DNA of 64,000 bases from Corynebacterium sp. HMSC08A12 (GTDB taxonomy: Bacteria; Actinomycetota; Actinomycetes; Mycobacteriales; Mycobacteriaceae), in the NCBI RefSeq assembly GCF_001807485.1, contig NZ_KV789164.1, positions 1 to 64,000 on the forward strand, read 5' to 3'. This document shows, piece after piece, positions 9,055 through 19,043 of this stretch. The notes under the pieces were generated by a model. The model saw nothing but the letters and a program-made list of their open reading frames with translations. It was not told where the DNA came from and searched no databases. Made by a program: the position numbers and the translations under genes. Each line of letters begins with the position of its first letter. Positions within the stretch are counted from its first letter, which is position 1.

Positions 9055-9283
9055 GATGTTTCCTTCGGTCGGTGCCTGAAAGCATTTTCTTGCTACTCAC
9101 CATTTATCGTGCCCGATTCCGGCGGGTTTTTCAGCGCTGTCGCCGCGCCCTTCCACCCCGCCCTCGCCCCTGTCGCTACTCCTTGCCACAACCACTGCCG
9201 TTACCCGGCAATTGCAAACAGCCTCAACGAATTTGTCTAAACTCTTCTTCCTCACTTCTTTACAGGCGTAACCTCTGTAGTCC

Positions 9284-10729
9284 ATGCAAGACGTTTCCTT
9301 CGCCGAATCCCTCCAGAACACTCTGGACAAGATCGACCAGTTCATCTGGAGCCAGTGGCTCCTGATCCCCTTACTGCTGCTCACGGGCCTGTGGCTGACT
9401 ATCCGCCTGGGTGGCGTGCAGTTCCGCAAACTGTTCGTCGCCCTGCGCCACGGGCTTATCGACAGGAACGATGAGGGCGGCGAAGGTGACATCACCCAGT
9501 ACCAGGCGCTCACCACTGCGCTGGCCGCAACTGTCGGCGTGGGCAACATTGTGGGTGTGGCCACCGCCATCTCCATCGGCGGGCCTGGCGCGCTGTTCTG
9601 GATGTGGATCACCGGCCTGGTGGGTATGGCCTCTAAGTACTCGGAGGCTTTCCTGGGCGTGCGCTTCCGCGTGGCCGATTCCAAGGGCAATGTCTCCGGT
9701 GGTCCGCAGCGCTACCTTTCGCGGGGCATCCCGGGTGGCCTGGGCACGTTCCTGGCGTGGTTCTTCACCATCGCGGCCATCATCGCCTCCTTCGGCATCG
9801 GCAACCTGACGCAGGGTAACGCCGTTGCTGCGGGCCTGGAAGACACCTTCGACGTCAGCCCTACCGTCACCGGTGCGGTGATGTTCGTGCTAGTCGGCGC
9901 GGTTCTCCTCGGTGGCATTAGCTCGATCGGCAAGGTGACCTCGGCCTTCGTTCCACTGATGATTCTTATCTACATTGGCGGCGGCATTGTGGTGCTGGCT
10001 TTGCACGCAGGCGACATCCCGAATGCTCTGGGGCTTATCTTTAATGACGCCTTCACGGGAACCTCTGCCACCGGTGGATTCGTAGGCTCGGGCATCATGC
10101 TGGCTATGCAGATGGGTGTGGCCCGCGGCATTTTCTCCAACGAGTCCGGCATGGGCTCGGCGGCAATTGCAGCGGCTGCGGCGAAGACCACCCACCCAGT
10201 GCGTCAGGGCCTGGTCTCTATGACTCAGACGTTTATCGACACGATCATCGTGGTGACCATGACCGGCCTGGTGATCGTCACCACCGGCGTATGGGATACG
10301 GGCGAGGAAAATGCGGCAAACATGACGGCCCAGGCCTTCAGCAAGGGCATTGGCTCGGAGTGGGGCGGCACCATCGTCTCCCTCTCCGTCGTGTTCTTCG
10401 CCTTCTCCACGATCCTGGGATGGTCCTACTACGGCGAGCGCAACGCGGAGCGCGCTTTCGGCTCCTGGGCTTCCCTGCCCTACCGCATGCTGTTTACCTG
10501 CGTGGTTTTCGTCGGTGCTACCACGGAAATCGGCCTGGCCTGGACCTTCGCGGACATCGCCAACGGCTTGATGGCACTGCCGAACCTGGTGGGCATGCTG
10601 ATCCTCTCCGGACTCATCGCCCGGGAGACCAAGGCCTACCTGGACTTCGACCCGACCCTGCGGGCGCGCCCGGAGGATGTGGAGAAGTTCCTGGTGGATA
10701 CCAAGAACCCCTGGCGCAGCGCACTGTAA
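9284..10729 (+). CDS. Alanine/glycine:cation symporter (AGCS family)
   Basis: 481-residue polytopic carrier with about eleven hydrophobic segments. The family block (TTALAATVGVGNIVGVATAI) and GSGIMLAMQMGVARGIFSNE are recognisable. It imports small amino acids, usually alanine or glycine, with Na+ or H+. The start MQDVSFAESLQ is followed by an amphipathic segment before the first helix. No partner genes nearby, so the exact substrate is not inferable. Confidence 0.92.
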   Translation: MQDVSFAESLQNTLDKIDQFIWSQWLLIPLLLLTGLWLTIRLGGVQFRKLFVALRHGLIDRNDEGGEGDITQYQALTTALAATVGVGNIVGVATAISIGGPGALFWMWITGLVGMASKYSEAFLGVRFRVADSKGNVSGGPQRYLSRGIPGGLGTFLAWFFTIAAIIASFGIGNLTQGNAVAAGLEDTFDVSPTVTGAVMFVLVGAVLLGGISSIGKVTSAFVPLMILIYIGGGIVVLALHAGDIPNALGLIFNDAFTGTSATGGFVGSGIMLAMQMGVARGIFSNESGMGSAAIAAAAAKTTHPVRQGLVSMTQTFIDTIIVVTMTGLVIVTTGVWDTGEENAANMTAQAFSKGIGSEWGGTIVSLSVVFFAFSTILGWSYYGERNAERAFGSWASLPYRMLFTCVVFVGATTEIGLAWTFADIANGLMALPNLVGMLILSGLIARETKAYLDFDPTLRARPEDVEKFLVDTKNPWRSAL

Positions 10730-10766
10730 CCAACACTCTATAACCAGCGGGCTATAACGCCGCCCA

Positions 10767-11411
10767 CTAGCTGGCGCAGGTGAACTCCACGGTGAGGGCG
10801 ATCGTACGGTTCGAATCGTCCTCCACCGGGGTGCCTTCGACAACATAGTTGTCGCCCTGGCGCTTCACCGTGGCCGAGCCGGCGTGGTCGTCGTCGATCT
10901 CGTATTCCACGTCCTTGTATTCGAAGTCCAGGGACTCTAGAGCGGGCTGGTCGGTGTAAATGTCGATGTCCAGCTCATTGCGGTCATCATCATCCTTGCC
11001 GAAGTCGACCTCTAGCACTTCGCGTCCGTCGTCCTCATCCAATTCGCAACGCACCGGGGAGAACAGTTTGGTATCAACGGGCTTCCCATCGACGGTGATC
11101 CTGTGGAGTTTGCTGCCCGAGCTTCCCTCGGCGGGGGCTTCCTGAGTATCGCGGGACTGCTCCGACTCCCCAGGAGAATCAGAAGAATCAGAAGAATCAG
11201 TAGCTTCGGAAGCCTCAGCGCTTTCCTGCACCGTGGTGGTCACGGTCTCCTTCTCTGCAGCGTCGTCGCCGGAATCATCAGACGCGCAGGCAGCAGCTGA
11301 GATACCCAGTGAAGCCGCCACTACTACTGCGGCGCTGCGGCGAGCGATGCGCGAAGTGGGACGAGCGATTTGCGAACTTGCGGTTTTCTTAGCGAATCTT
11401 AAATACCTCAT
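10767..11411 (-). CDS. LpqH-like lipoprotein
   Basis: 214 residues. A basic N-terminus and hydrophobic stretch lead to the lipobox SAAAC at about residues 40-44, predicting signal peptidase II cleavage and lipidation. An acidic, Ser/Glu-rich linker of about 60 residues follows. The C-terminal domain (ITVDGKPVDTKLFSPVRCEL ... YVVEGTPVEDD ... LTVEFTC) has the layout of the mycobacterial 19-kDa antigen family: a GK start, a Cys after about 14 residues, a YxxxG segment and a terminal Cys. A TTG at 11429 would extend it, but ATG at 11411 follows GGTGGGG. Function in the family is unclear. Confidence 0.75.
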   Translation of the reverse strand: MRYLRFAKKTASSQIARPTSRIARRSAAVVVAASLGISAAACASDDSGDDAAEKETVTTTVQESAEASEATDSSDSSDSPGESEQSRDTQEAPAEGSSGSKLHRITVDGKPVDTKLFSPVRCELDEDDGREVLEVDFGKDDDDRNELDIDIYTDQPALESLDFEYKDVEYEIDDDHAGSATVKRQGDNYVVEGTPVEDDSNRTIALTVEFTCAS

Positions 11412-11486
11412 CGCGCCCCACCGTAGCAAAATTCATTTTCCGCAAACCTCGCACAGAGATTAGTGATCTGGATTACAGTCGCGGAC

Positions 11487-13160
11487 ATGACTTTCGCATC
11501 GCAGCACGGCCTCAATGCCCCTCTGACACCCCTGCGCTTCCTCCAACGCTCCGCGCAGGTTCACCCCAATAAGATCGCCGCGGTCGACGGACCACGGCGC
11601 ATCACTTTCCAAGAGTTCAACGAAGACGCACAAGCCTTCGCCCACGCGCTGATCGCCGACCAGGTGGCCGAGGGCGACCGCGTGGGCATTCTCGCTGCTA
11701 ATAGCTACGAGGCTCTGCTCGCTCAGTTCGCCGTGCCGCTGGCTAATGCGGTGACGGTGCCGATCAACACCCGCCTCGCACCCAAGGAAGTTAACTACAT
11801 CCTCGACCACTCCTCCATCGACGTCCTCATCGGTGAGAAGGAACTGATCGACCCCATCCTCGCCAGCGGTGAACGAGACCTGCGCCGAGCCGTGTACATC
11901 GCCGACAAGGAAGGCGTAGAGCCCCCGGTTGAAAACGGGGCAACTGACGCGCAGGGGGCGTCACTAGTAACAACATTTAGCGACTACCTGGCCGGGCACC
12001 GCAACGAAGAGCCACTGCCCTACCGCGTGCACGACGAGAATGAGACCATTGCGATCAACTACACCTCCGGCACCACCGGAAAGCCGAAGGGCGTGATCTA
12101 CACCCACCGCGGCGCATACCTGAACGCGCTGGGGCAGGCGCACACGCAGCACTTCAGTCACGACACCGTGTACCTGTGGACGCTGCCGATGTTCCACTGC
12201 TCCGGCTGGTGCACAGGCTGGGCGGCAATGGCCGTCAGCGCAACCCAGGTGGCGCTGCGCGCGGTACGTGGCCCGGAGATGTGGGAGCTGATCCGCACCG
12301 AAGGTGTGACTGCCATGTGCGGCGCCCCGGCAGTGCTCAACACGCTGGTAGATGACGAAAACAAACGCCGCGTGACGAACCTGCGCGTCACCACCGCGGG
12401 CGCGCCACCAAGCCCCACAACCATCACCCGCTGCGAGAACATCGGCGTGGAGGTTACCCACGTGTACGGCCTGACCGAGAGCTACGGGCCGTTCACCGTC
12501 TGCGAGGCGCAGCCCGAATGGGCGGACATGACGGTTCGCCGCCGTGCGGTTCTGAAGGCGCGCCAGGGCGTGGCGTCCATCACCAACGAAGACGTCCGCG
12601 TAATCCAGCCGACCGAAACCCTAGACGAAGCGCTGGTGGACGTGCCCGCCGACGGTGCGACACTGGGCGAGATCATCCTGACCGGCAACGGCATTATGGC
12701 TGGATACTTCAAGGACGAGGAAGCCACCGCGCATGCCTTCCGCGGCGGCTGGTTCCACACCGGCGACCTCGGAGTAATGCACCCCAACGGCTATATCCAG
12801 CTGATGGATCGTGCCAAGGATGTGGTAGTTTCCGGCGGCGAAAACATCTCCACCATCGAGGTCGAGCAGGCCGTTATCAGCCACCCGGATATCTCCGACT
12901 GTGCAGTCATCGGCGTACCAGATGAGAAGTGGGGCGAGCGTCCGCGCGCATACGTGACCCTGCGCCCGGAGGCCCGCGGCGGAGACGAATCCGCTTTGGA
13001 AGAGGCCGTGATCGCCTACTGTCGCGCGCACATCGCCGGCTACAAGGTGCCGCGTGACGTGCGCATTCTCGACGAGCTGCCTCGCACCTCCACGGGTAAG
13101 GTCCGCAAGAACGAACTGCGCGAGGAAGCGTGGGCGGGCCACGAGCAGAAGATTAACTAG
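11487..13160 (+). CDS. Acyl-CoA synthetase (AMP-forming fatty acid-CoA ligase)
   Basis: 557-residue ANL-superfamily enzyme that activates a carboxylic acid to its acyl-CoA through an acyl-AMP. The P-loop YTSGTTGKPKGVIYTHRGAY is near residue 195, VYGLTESYGPF near 328, the TGDLG motif near 430, and the C-terminal catalytic lysine in RTSTGKVRKNELR near 540. The sequence resembles the medium-chain/FadD-type ligases. ATG at 11487 is preferred over a GTG at 11463. It starts about 75 bases from the divergent lipoprotein gene. Confidence 0.92.
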   Translation: MTFASQHGLNAPLTPLRFLQRSAQVHPNKIAAVDGPRRITFQEFNEDAQAFAHALIADQVAEGDRVGILAANSYEALLAQFAVPLANAVTVPINTRLAPKEVNYILDHSSIDVLIGEKELIDPILASGERDLRRAVYIADKEGVEPPVENGATDAQGASLVTTFSDYLAGHRNEEPLPYRVHDENETIAINYTSGTTGKPKGVIYTHRGAYLNALGQAHTQHFSHDTVYLWTLPMFHCSGWCTGWAAMAVSATQVALRAVRGPEMWELIRTEGVTAMCGAPAVLNTLVDDENKRRVTNLRVTTAGAPPSPTTITRCENIGVEVTHVYGLTESYGPFTVCEAQPEWADMTVRRRAVLKARQGVASITNEDVRVIQPTETLDEALVDVPADGATLGEIILTGNGIMAGYFKDEEATAHAFRGGWFHTGDLGVMHPNGYIQLMDRAKDVVVSGGENISTIEVEQAVISHPDISDCAVIGVPDEKWGERPRAYVTLRPEARGGDESALEEAVIAYCRAHIAGYKVPRDVRILDELPRTSTGKVRKNELREEAWAGHEQKIN

Positions 13161-13259
13161 GTACGGTGTTGGCCGTTAACCCACTATTCGCCCGACCTTT
13201 CCTTACCCGCTGCTTTTAGGCTGGTTGCTGGTCACGCGCACCTTTTACCCTTTGTCTTT

Positions 13260-14807
13260 ATGGGTAATAAAGGTATTTTCTCTCGACGCCGATTCTTCAA
13301 AGCACTAGGCTTCAGCGCCGGTTCTGCAGCCTTCGTGGTAGGGCCGCTTGCGAAGGCCGGTGCGGCACCAGGCACAGGCGGTTCCAGCCTGTCGGGCAGT
13401 GGGTTGGCCGGGAGTTCAGCCCTGGGATCCGCTAGCACTCCAAACTTGGCGGGGTCGGCGAGCTTCACCCCAAGCAACATCGGCAGCTCCGAGACCGGCT
13501 GGGTTATGGGGCACAAGGGCACCGGCCCCAACGGCGCTTTCCTTGCCGGTGACCTGCAAGTAGTCACTGTTACGGAGGATTCAGCGACGATTAGCTGGCT
13601 GACGTGGGACGCAAAGGTGAGCATCGCTGAGCGCCCTGTGGGCATGCCGACCGAAGGCACGCTGCGCGTATGGCCGGAAAATAACCCGCAGGATACGAAG
13701 ATTGTGCGCTCAGAGAAGAACACCTTCTTCCACATCATGACTATCGAAGGCCTACAGCCGGAGACCAAGTACCGCTTCAGCGCCTCCTCCCACGGCATCG
13801 AAGCCAACGCGACACACAACTACTTCCAGGAGAAGAAGAAAGAGTTCACCACCTTGCCTAAATTGTCCGGCGAGGTACTGCAGACCGTGGTCGTGGCGAA
13901 CGATGTGCACATGGGTGAGGCTCAGGATGGCCTGTGGTTCGATAGCTTTCCACCGCCGGCGGTACCCAACCCGAAATCCGCACCCTACCCGGAGGTGTGC
14001 CTGGATGCGGTCATTAAGACCGCTGAGGATTGTGGCGCTACACACCTGTTTGTCAATGGCGATGTCACGAGTGAAGCCCGCCCGGCCGAGGTACGGCGTG
14101 CCAAGGAAATGTTGGATACGTTCTCCGGCACATGGCGCGTAACCCGTGGCAATCACGACCGGCCGCACAAAGCCGACGACACCTCCGGTTACGAAACCGC
14201 CACCCCCTACGGCAAAGAACACTTCGACCCCTTCGGGGACGTCTTCGAGCCGCGACAGCAGGCCTGGATGATGGACCTGGAGCCGGCGGGCGTGCGCGTG
14301 ATCGGCATTGATTCCACGGAGCTAGATAAATCCGGTGGGCGGATCGAACCACAGCAATTCCGGCAGATCGAAGGCTTCTTGCGCCGCGATCCGAACAAGC
14401 CAACCGTGCTTCTGCTGCACCACCCCATGACGCGCGAGGCCGGCTGGTCGAACGCAGCCGGACCTGCTTTTATTCTGCGTGACCCGGATCTGATCCGGCT
14501 GCAGAAGATGATCCAAGCGGCGCCGGGCGTGAAGTTGGTGCTGGCCGGCCACACTCACCGCGCTCATCGAGATAAGCCGGACGTCGATACCCACGCAGTA
14601 TTCCTGGAAACCCCCGCGGCGAAGAACTGGCCCACCGGAGCCACCCAGCTGCGCTTCTACTCCGACGGCATTGCGGTGAACTTCCGCCACAACATGGGAG
14701 AGGAAGCCCTGGACTGGGCCAGCCGTACCCGCTGGACCAACTTCGGCCTGGCGCCGGAGATCCTGCTGGGGCCGACGGACGCACGCAACCTGGTGGTGCG
14801 CTATTAG
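13260..14807 (+). CDS. Tat-exported calcineurin-like metallophosphoesterase
   Basis: 515 residues. The N-terminus holds a twin-arginine signal (SRRRFFKALGF) with a hydrophobic core, so the folded, metal-loaded enzyme is exported. A Gly/Ser-rich linker, then a fibronectin-III-like domain at about 95-200 (DLQVVTVTEDSATISWLTWD) as in purple acid phosphatases, then the phosphoesterase domain with VVVANDVHMGE, NGDVTSEA, RGNHD, LLLHHPM and LAGHTHRAH. Probably scavenges phosphate from organic esters outside the cell; the substrate is unknown. Convergent with the antiporter gene. Confidence 0.88.
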   Translation: MGNKGIFSRRRFFKALGFSAGSAAFVVGPLAKAGAAPGTGGSSLSGSGLAGSSALGSASTPNLAGSASFTPSNIGSSETGWVMGHKGTGPNGAFLAGDLQVVTVTEDSATISWLTWDAKVSIAERPVGMPTEGTLRVWPENNPQDTKIVRSEKNTFFHIMTIEGLQPETKYRFSASSHGIEANATHNYFQEKKKEFTTLPKLSGEVLQTVVVANDVHMGEAQDGLWFDSFPPPAVPNPKSAPYPEVCLDAVIKTAEDCGATHLFVNGDVTSEARPAEVRRAKEMLDTFSGTWRVTRGNHDRPHKADDTSGYETATPYGKEHFDPFGDVFEPRQQAWMMDLEPAGVRVIGIDSTELDKSGGRIEPQQFRQIEGFLRRDPNKPTVLLLHHPMTREAGWSNAAGPAFILRDPDLIRLQKMIQAAPGVKLVLAGHTHRAHRDKPDVDTHAVFLETPAAKNWPTGATQLRFYSDGIAVNFRHNMGEEALDWASRTRWTNFGLAPEILLGPTDARNLVVRY

Positions 14808-14869
14808 CGCCCCTCCCCTTTGATGCCCCCCTATATACCAGCGCCCTACCTGCTGGTGAGTTCTAGCAG

Positions 14870-16225
14870 CTACAGAACCATCGCCGCGATCCAGCCGGCG
14901 ATCAGCAGCGGAATATTAAAGTGCAGGAACGTCGGGATCACGGAATCCCGGATGTGGTCGTGCTGGCCATCCGCGTTCAGACCCGACGTGGGGCCTAGGG
15001 TCGAGTCGGAGGCCGGGGAACCGGCGTCACCAAGAGCACCCGCAGTACCCACAATCGCCACGGTGGCGAGCGGCGAGAAGCCCATCGATGCGCACAAAGG
15101 CACGTAGATCGTTGCGACAATCGGCAGGGTGGAGAAGCTCGAGCCGATGCCCATGGTGACCACCAGGCCGACCAGCAGCATCACCAGGGTGGCGGCGGCC
15201 TTGTTACCCGCGAACAGGTCGGCGGAGGTGTTGACCAGGCTTTCGACCTCACCGGTGGCCTGCATGACCGCGGCGAAGCCCTGGGCGGTGATCATGATGA
15301 AGCCGATCAGAGCCATCATGCGCATACCGGCGGTGAAGACATCGTCAGCCTTCCTCCAATCGACCGCGCCGGTGCCCATGAAAATCGTCAGACCAACCAG
15401 GGCACCAACCAGCAGCGAATCGGCCTCCATGTCCATCGCCTGCATAACGACCTGCACGGCAAAGGTGGCGATGATCGCAACGACGGAGACGATGATTTTG
15501 TAGCGGGAGACCTCCCCGGCCGGGTCGGTCTCGACCTCCACAATCGGGCGCTCCTCGTACTCGCGCGGCTTGCGGTAGGTGATAAAGACCGCGATCAGTA
15601 GACCCGCGAGCATGCCCAGCGCCGGGATGCCCATGGCCTTCATCACGTTGATGCCATCGGTGCTCATGCCCGCGTTGTTGATATTGCCCAGCAGGATGTC
15701 GTTCAGGAAGATCGAGCCGAAGCCCAGCGGGATCCACATGTACGTGGTGATCAGGCCGAACGTCAGGATACAGGTGACCAGACGGCGGTCCAGCTGCAGC
15801 TTGTTGAAAACGCTCAGCAGCGGCGGGATGATCAGCGGAATGAACGCGATGTGCACGGGGATGAGGTTCTGGCTCATCACGGCCATCGCGAGGATGCCGG
15901 CCAGCATCAGCCATTTCGTTACAGCAGCGGCGCGGCTCTTTGTTTCTTCGTTAGTGACGCCCAGTTTCCCCAGCAGAGAGTCCGCCAGAAGCTTGGGCAG
16001 TCCCGCGCTGGCGACGGCCATCGCAAAGGCACCGAGCAGGGCATAGCTCAGCGCGATTTTCGCGCCGCCGGAGAGGCCTTCCTGGAAGGCCACCATCGTG
16101 GCATCAAGGCCAAGGCCGCTGAGGAGACCACCGACGATAGCTCCGATGAAAAGCGCCAGAACCACATGCACCCGAAGCAGGGCGAGGGCCAGCATGACGA
16201 CGACGGCGACTAGGACTGCATTCAT
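14870..16225 (-). CDS. Na+/H+ antiporter family (NhaC-like) membrane transporter
   Basis: 451 residues with about eleven hydrophobic helices and a long charged cytoplasmic loop near residues 220-245 (YRKPREYEERPIVEVETDPA). The C-terminal half has the conserved GDAGSPASDSTLGPTSGLN and the paired GSSFSTLPIVATI helices. Family members exchange cations for protons or carry organic acids and histidine, so the substrate is uncertain. It lies about 25 bases after the helicase gene in the same direction, so co-transcription is possible. Confidence 0.82.
   Translation of the reverse strand: MNAVLVAVVVMLALALLRVHVVLALFIGAIVGGLLSGLGLDATMVAFQEGLSGGAKIALSYALLGAFAMAVASAGLPKLLADSLLGKLGVTNEETKSRAAAVTKWLMLAGILAMAVMSQNLIPVHIAFIPLIIPPLLSVFNKLQLDRRLVTCILTFGLITTYMWIPLGFGSIFLNDILLGNINNAGMSTDGINVMKAMGIPALGMLAGLLIAVFITYRKPREYEERPIVEVETDPAGEVSRYKIIVSVVAIIATFAVQVVMQAMDMEADSLLVGALVGLTIFMGTGAVDWRKADDVFTAGMRMMALIGFIMITAQGFAAVMQATGEVESLVNTSADLFAGNKAAATLVMLLVGLVVTMGIGSSFSTLPIVATIYVPLCASMGFSPLATVAIVGTAGALGDAGSPASDSTLGPTSGLNADGQHDHIRDSVIPTFLHFNIPLLIAGWIAAMVL
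15943..15962 (+). repeat. Dispersed-motif copy in the antiporter gene
   Basis: TTTCTTCGTTAGTGACGCCC, a variant with four extra bases between TTTCTT and GTGACGCCC. On the coding strand it encodes part of GKLGVTNEETKS, a loop segment. Confidence 0.35.
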
Positions 16226-16248
16226 GCACCTTAGAATAGTGTGAGAGG

Positions 16249-18972
16249 TCAGACAATAGGAAATTCCAACGGTGACTGCTTCTCGTAGCGCCGCGTCTGG
16301 CCAGCCAAACGAGCCGCAATATTGACCCCGCTGAGCTTGCGCGCCTGCAAGAGGAAGTTCCGGCCCTCCTGGCTGCGGGTGTACACCGCCCGCATCGGCA
16401 GGCCTACGCGCTGGAGTTGGCTCAAGAATTCATCCACGTTCTCCCGGCGCGTGCCGAGCACGTCGGGCACCGACTGGGCACAAAAGATGCCGCGGATGCG
16501 GACTTGATGCGCGGGCGCGATGAGGTAGCGCGCGTTGCGGACTTCCCCGGACAGCTGGGTCATGGCGTCCGCAAAAAGCTTCCTTTCGGCGAAGGTCCCG
16601 CCGGACAGGCGCACATTCGCCCCGATGGCGCCTTCGTCGACGATGGCCACGAGGTTGCGGGTTTCGATCAAGCCGAGGGTGCTCAGCGTGCGCGCCAGAG
16701 CCGTGGCCTCGGCTTTCAGGCGCTTGCTGGTATCCGTCAGTTGTTGGACCTTCCGGGTGCGCATCAGTACCGCCGCACCGCCGAGCAGCGCAAGCACCCC
16801 GAACGCCAGCCATTGGCCCCCGACCGGGAGGTGCGGAAGAACGCGCCCCACTGCCAGGCCGAACATGACCGCGAGGAAGAAGATGTAGCCCAGGATAACG
16901 TCCAGGAAAGGCACCACCCCGGCCGATGCGGGCTTTTCGACATCGATGTTGAACTGCATCTCGTAGGGCTGGCCATCCGGCACATTCCCCATGCCCAGGG
17001 CCTCTAGCCACTGGTTACGCATGAGGTCCCGGCGGAAGGCCCGGGCCAGCATCTGTTCGTTGGCGGCATCGATGCTGCGATAGGCCCGCAGGGGTGGCTC
17101 GGTGAAGCAGCGGTCGAAGCCGTTCTCGATCACCGGCGCATCGGCGCGCGGCGCGACGAAAGCCTCGAAGCGCTTCTGCAGCGAACGCACGTCGTGCGAG
17201 CCCAGCACGTCCAGGGACTCCCCCGCGCCGATGTTTAGCGCCTGTGCCCCGCTCTGTGCCACCTGGTCGAGCCACTTCCCGCGCCCGGAACCTTGGCTCG
17301 GTTCGCACGTTGCGATGTGCCAGATATTCGCGGTCTTATCTGGAACGGTGGGATCCACCCGGATCACCCGGCCGCGCATCTGGTTGGTCAGCATAAACGC
17401 CCGCACGGAGCTGGCGATGATGAGCGCGTTGGCGCAGGGCGAATCCCACCCCTCCCCCAGCAAGGCGGCGGTGCCCACCAGGATCGTGAACAATCCTTCC
17501 TGAAAGGCGCGGGTAATGGCGGGCACGGATACCCGCGTACCGCCGGAAAAGCGCACCTCCACATACTCGTCATTGAGGTCCTTGGCGGAGGCGACTTCCC
17601 CGTCGAGGTGCGCCGCGAAGCGCTTCACCTGATCCAGCGCCGAGCGCGGGATGACGACCACCGAGCCGCTGATGGCGGCGATTTTTGTGGTGCCGCCTAC
17701 CCGCCGTCGCAGTGCTTCGAAAATGGGGATGACGCCCACGTGGACCAGGGCATCGTCACTGCCCACGCTGGACAGGTAATCCCGCTGAACGTAATCCGCG
17801 AGGATCACCATGCGCAGACTGTCGGACATCGCGGAGACTTCTTCTTCGGCAATGTCACCGACGGCGCGGATCTTGCCCGCGGAATGGGTGAGGATGCGAT
17901 TGACCTTCTTCTCTCCCGTGACGGAGATCTTCCCCTTGTTCAGCAGGTTGTTGGCCCGCAGTGAAGAGGCCACCGTCGGGCTGGCGCGGAAGAAGTCGGG
18001 ATGGTCGATGACGAACTGAAGCCCCAGCTCGCCGGAGAGTTCCGGGCGCTTTTCGCTGAGTATCGCCTGGATATGCGGTGCTATCGGGTGCCCAGCAGCG
18101 GCAAGAAGGATTTTAAGGGCGTAGAAATTCTCCTCGTCGTCGAGGACAACCTGCAGCTGTTCGTCCGTGAGTTGGCCGAGGTCCTCTGCCAGTTGCGCCA
18201 AGATGCCCTGCCGTTGCAGGCCCATTAGCACTTCGTTGCCACGCCGACGCAGCTCGGCGATTTCCTGTTCTTCTTCCCGACTGGGCTTCGTAACGTAGAC
18301 GTAGTCCTGATGCGGGCACAGGTTACCGGCGGCCACGAGTTCCGGGGCGAAGATCTCCTCGTCGATAGGGCCGCATAGCTGCTCGTAGCGCTGCCATTCG
18401 CTGGGGGTGGAATCATACGGCGGAGTGGCCGTGAGCGCGATGGTGTTGAGCACTGCTTTTCGGCGACCCAACTGATCCATGAAGGCTGTCAGGGCGCGGT
18501 GCCACTGGGAGCGCAGATGGTGCGCTTCGTCGAGGCACACCGTTCCGATGTCGCGAACCGCTTCGAGAATGTCGAGGTCCGCGAAGTCCTCTCCCGTTTC
18601 CTCGTCGAGCGCCTGAGCATATGCGGAGTACAGCGCCTGGTAGGTGATGACCGTGAGGAAAGCCGGGTTGTGTAGCGAGGTGGAACACCATTCCCGCGGG
18701 TTCGATGTGTCGTTGTGTTGAAAGTGTGCCGCGAAACGGTCGATCCACTGGTCGCGGATGGTGATGGTGGGAGCCAGGATCAGGGCTGGTTGGCCGAGGC
18801 GGCAGATGAGTTCCAGCCCGAGAATCGTTTTGCCCGACCCGGGAGCGGCGACAATGTGGATGCGGTGATCCTGCTTCAGGTCACCGAAGCGTTCGAGGAT
18901 GCGCTGCTGATACGGCCGGAAGGTACCGGCAAAGCGCCAGCTGGGTTGCGGTTGTGGATCGGGCGCTGCCAT
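16249..18972 (-). CDS. DEAD/DEAH-box superfamily 2 helicase with a membrane hairpin
   Basis: 907 residues. Residues 1-600 form a complete SF2 ATPase: motif I APGSGKT near 45, DEAH near 148 (VCLDEAHHLRSQWHRAL), ALTATPP near 180, GEGWDSP near 505, and motif VI QMRGRVIR near 530. At about 688-740 two strongly hydrophobic segments (VILGYIFFLAVMFGLAVG and WLAFGVLALLGGAAVLM), separated by a Pro-rich turn, predict a membrane hairpin. A soluble C-terminal domain of about 160 residues, with no family I recognise, follows. Membrane-attached SF2 helicases are unusual; the role, possibly nucleic-acid handling or defence, is unknown. It has no obvious operon partner other than the antiporter gene. Confidence 0.8.
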   Translation of the reverse strand: MAAPDPQPQPSWRFAGTFRPYQQRILERFGDLKQDHRIHIVAAPGSGKTILGLELICRLGQPALILAPTITIRDQWIDRFAAHFQHNDTSNPREWCSTSLHNPAFLTVITYQALYSAYAQALDEETGEDFADLDILEAVRDIGTVCLDEAHHLRSQWHRALTAFMDQLGRRKAVLNTIALTATPPYDSTPSEWQRYEQLCGPIDEEIFAPELVAAGNLCPHQDYVYVTKPSREEEQEIAELRRRGNEVLMGLQRQGILAQLAEDLGQLTDEQLQVVLDDEENFYALKILLAAAGHPIAPHIQAILSEKRPELSGELGLQFVIDHPDFFRASPTVASSLRANNLLNKGKISVTGEKKVNRILTHSAGKIRAVGDIAEEEVSAMSDSLRMVILADYVQRDYLSSVGSDDALVHVGVIPIFEALRRRVGGTTKIAAISGSVVVIPRSALDQVKRFAAHLDGEVASAKDLNDEYVEVRFSGGTRVSVPAITRAFQEGLFTILVGTAALLGEGWDSPCANALIIASSVRAFMLTNQMRGRVIRVDPTVPDKTANIWHIATCEPSQGSGRGKWLDQVAQSGAQALNIGAGESLDVLGSHDVRSLQKRFEAFVAPRADAPVIENGFDRCFTEPPLRAYRSIDAANEQMLARAFRRDLMRNQWLEALGMGNVPDGQPYEMQFNIDVEKPASAGVVPFLDVILGYIFFLAVMFGLAVGRVLPHLPVGGQWLAFGVLALLGGAAVLMRTRKVQQLTDTSKRLKAEATALARTLSTLGLIETRNLVAIVDEGAIGANVRLSGGTFAERKLFADAMTQLSGEVRNARYLIAPAHQVRIRGIFCAQSVPDVLGTRRENVDEFLSQLQRVGLPMRAVYTRSQEGRNFLLQARKLSGVNIAARLAGQTRRYEKQSPLEFPIV

Positions 18973-19043
18973 GCGGGCAAGTCTAACCGATCAGGTGTTA
19001 CTCATGAGGAGGCTTAGCGCCACCTCCAGGTTCAGACACAGAG

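Noticed and set aside
8029..9240. Long plus-strand frame opposite pgm
   Set aside because: Repetitive Gly/Val/Arg composition typical of antisense frames; it overlaps a clear phosphoglucomutase.
10036..10055. Dispersed-motif copy in the amino-acid symporter gene
   Set aside because: TTTAATGACGCC matches the core but the upstream T-block is shifted, so it may be ordinary coding sequence.
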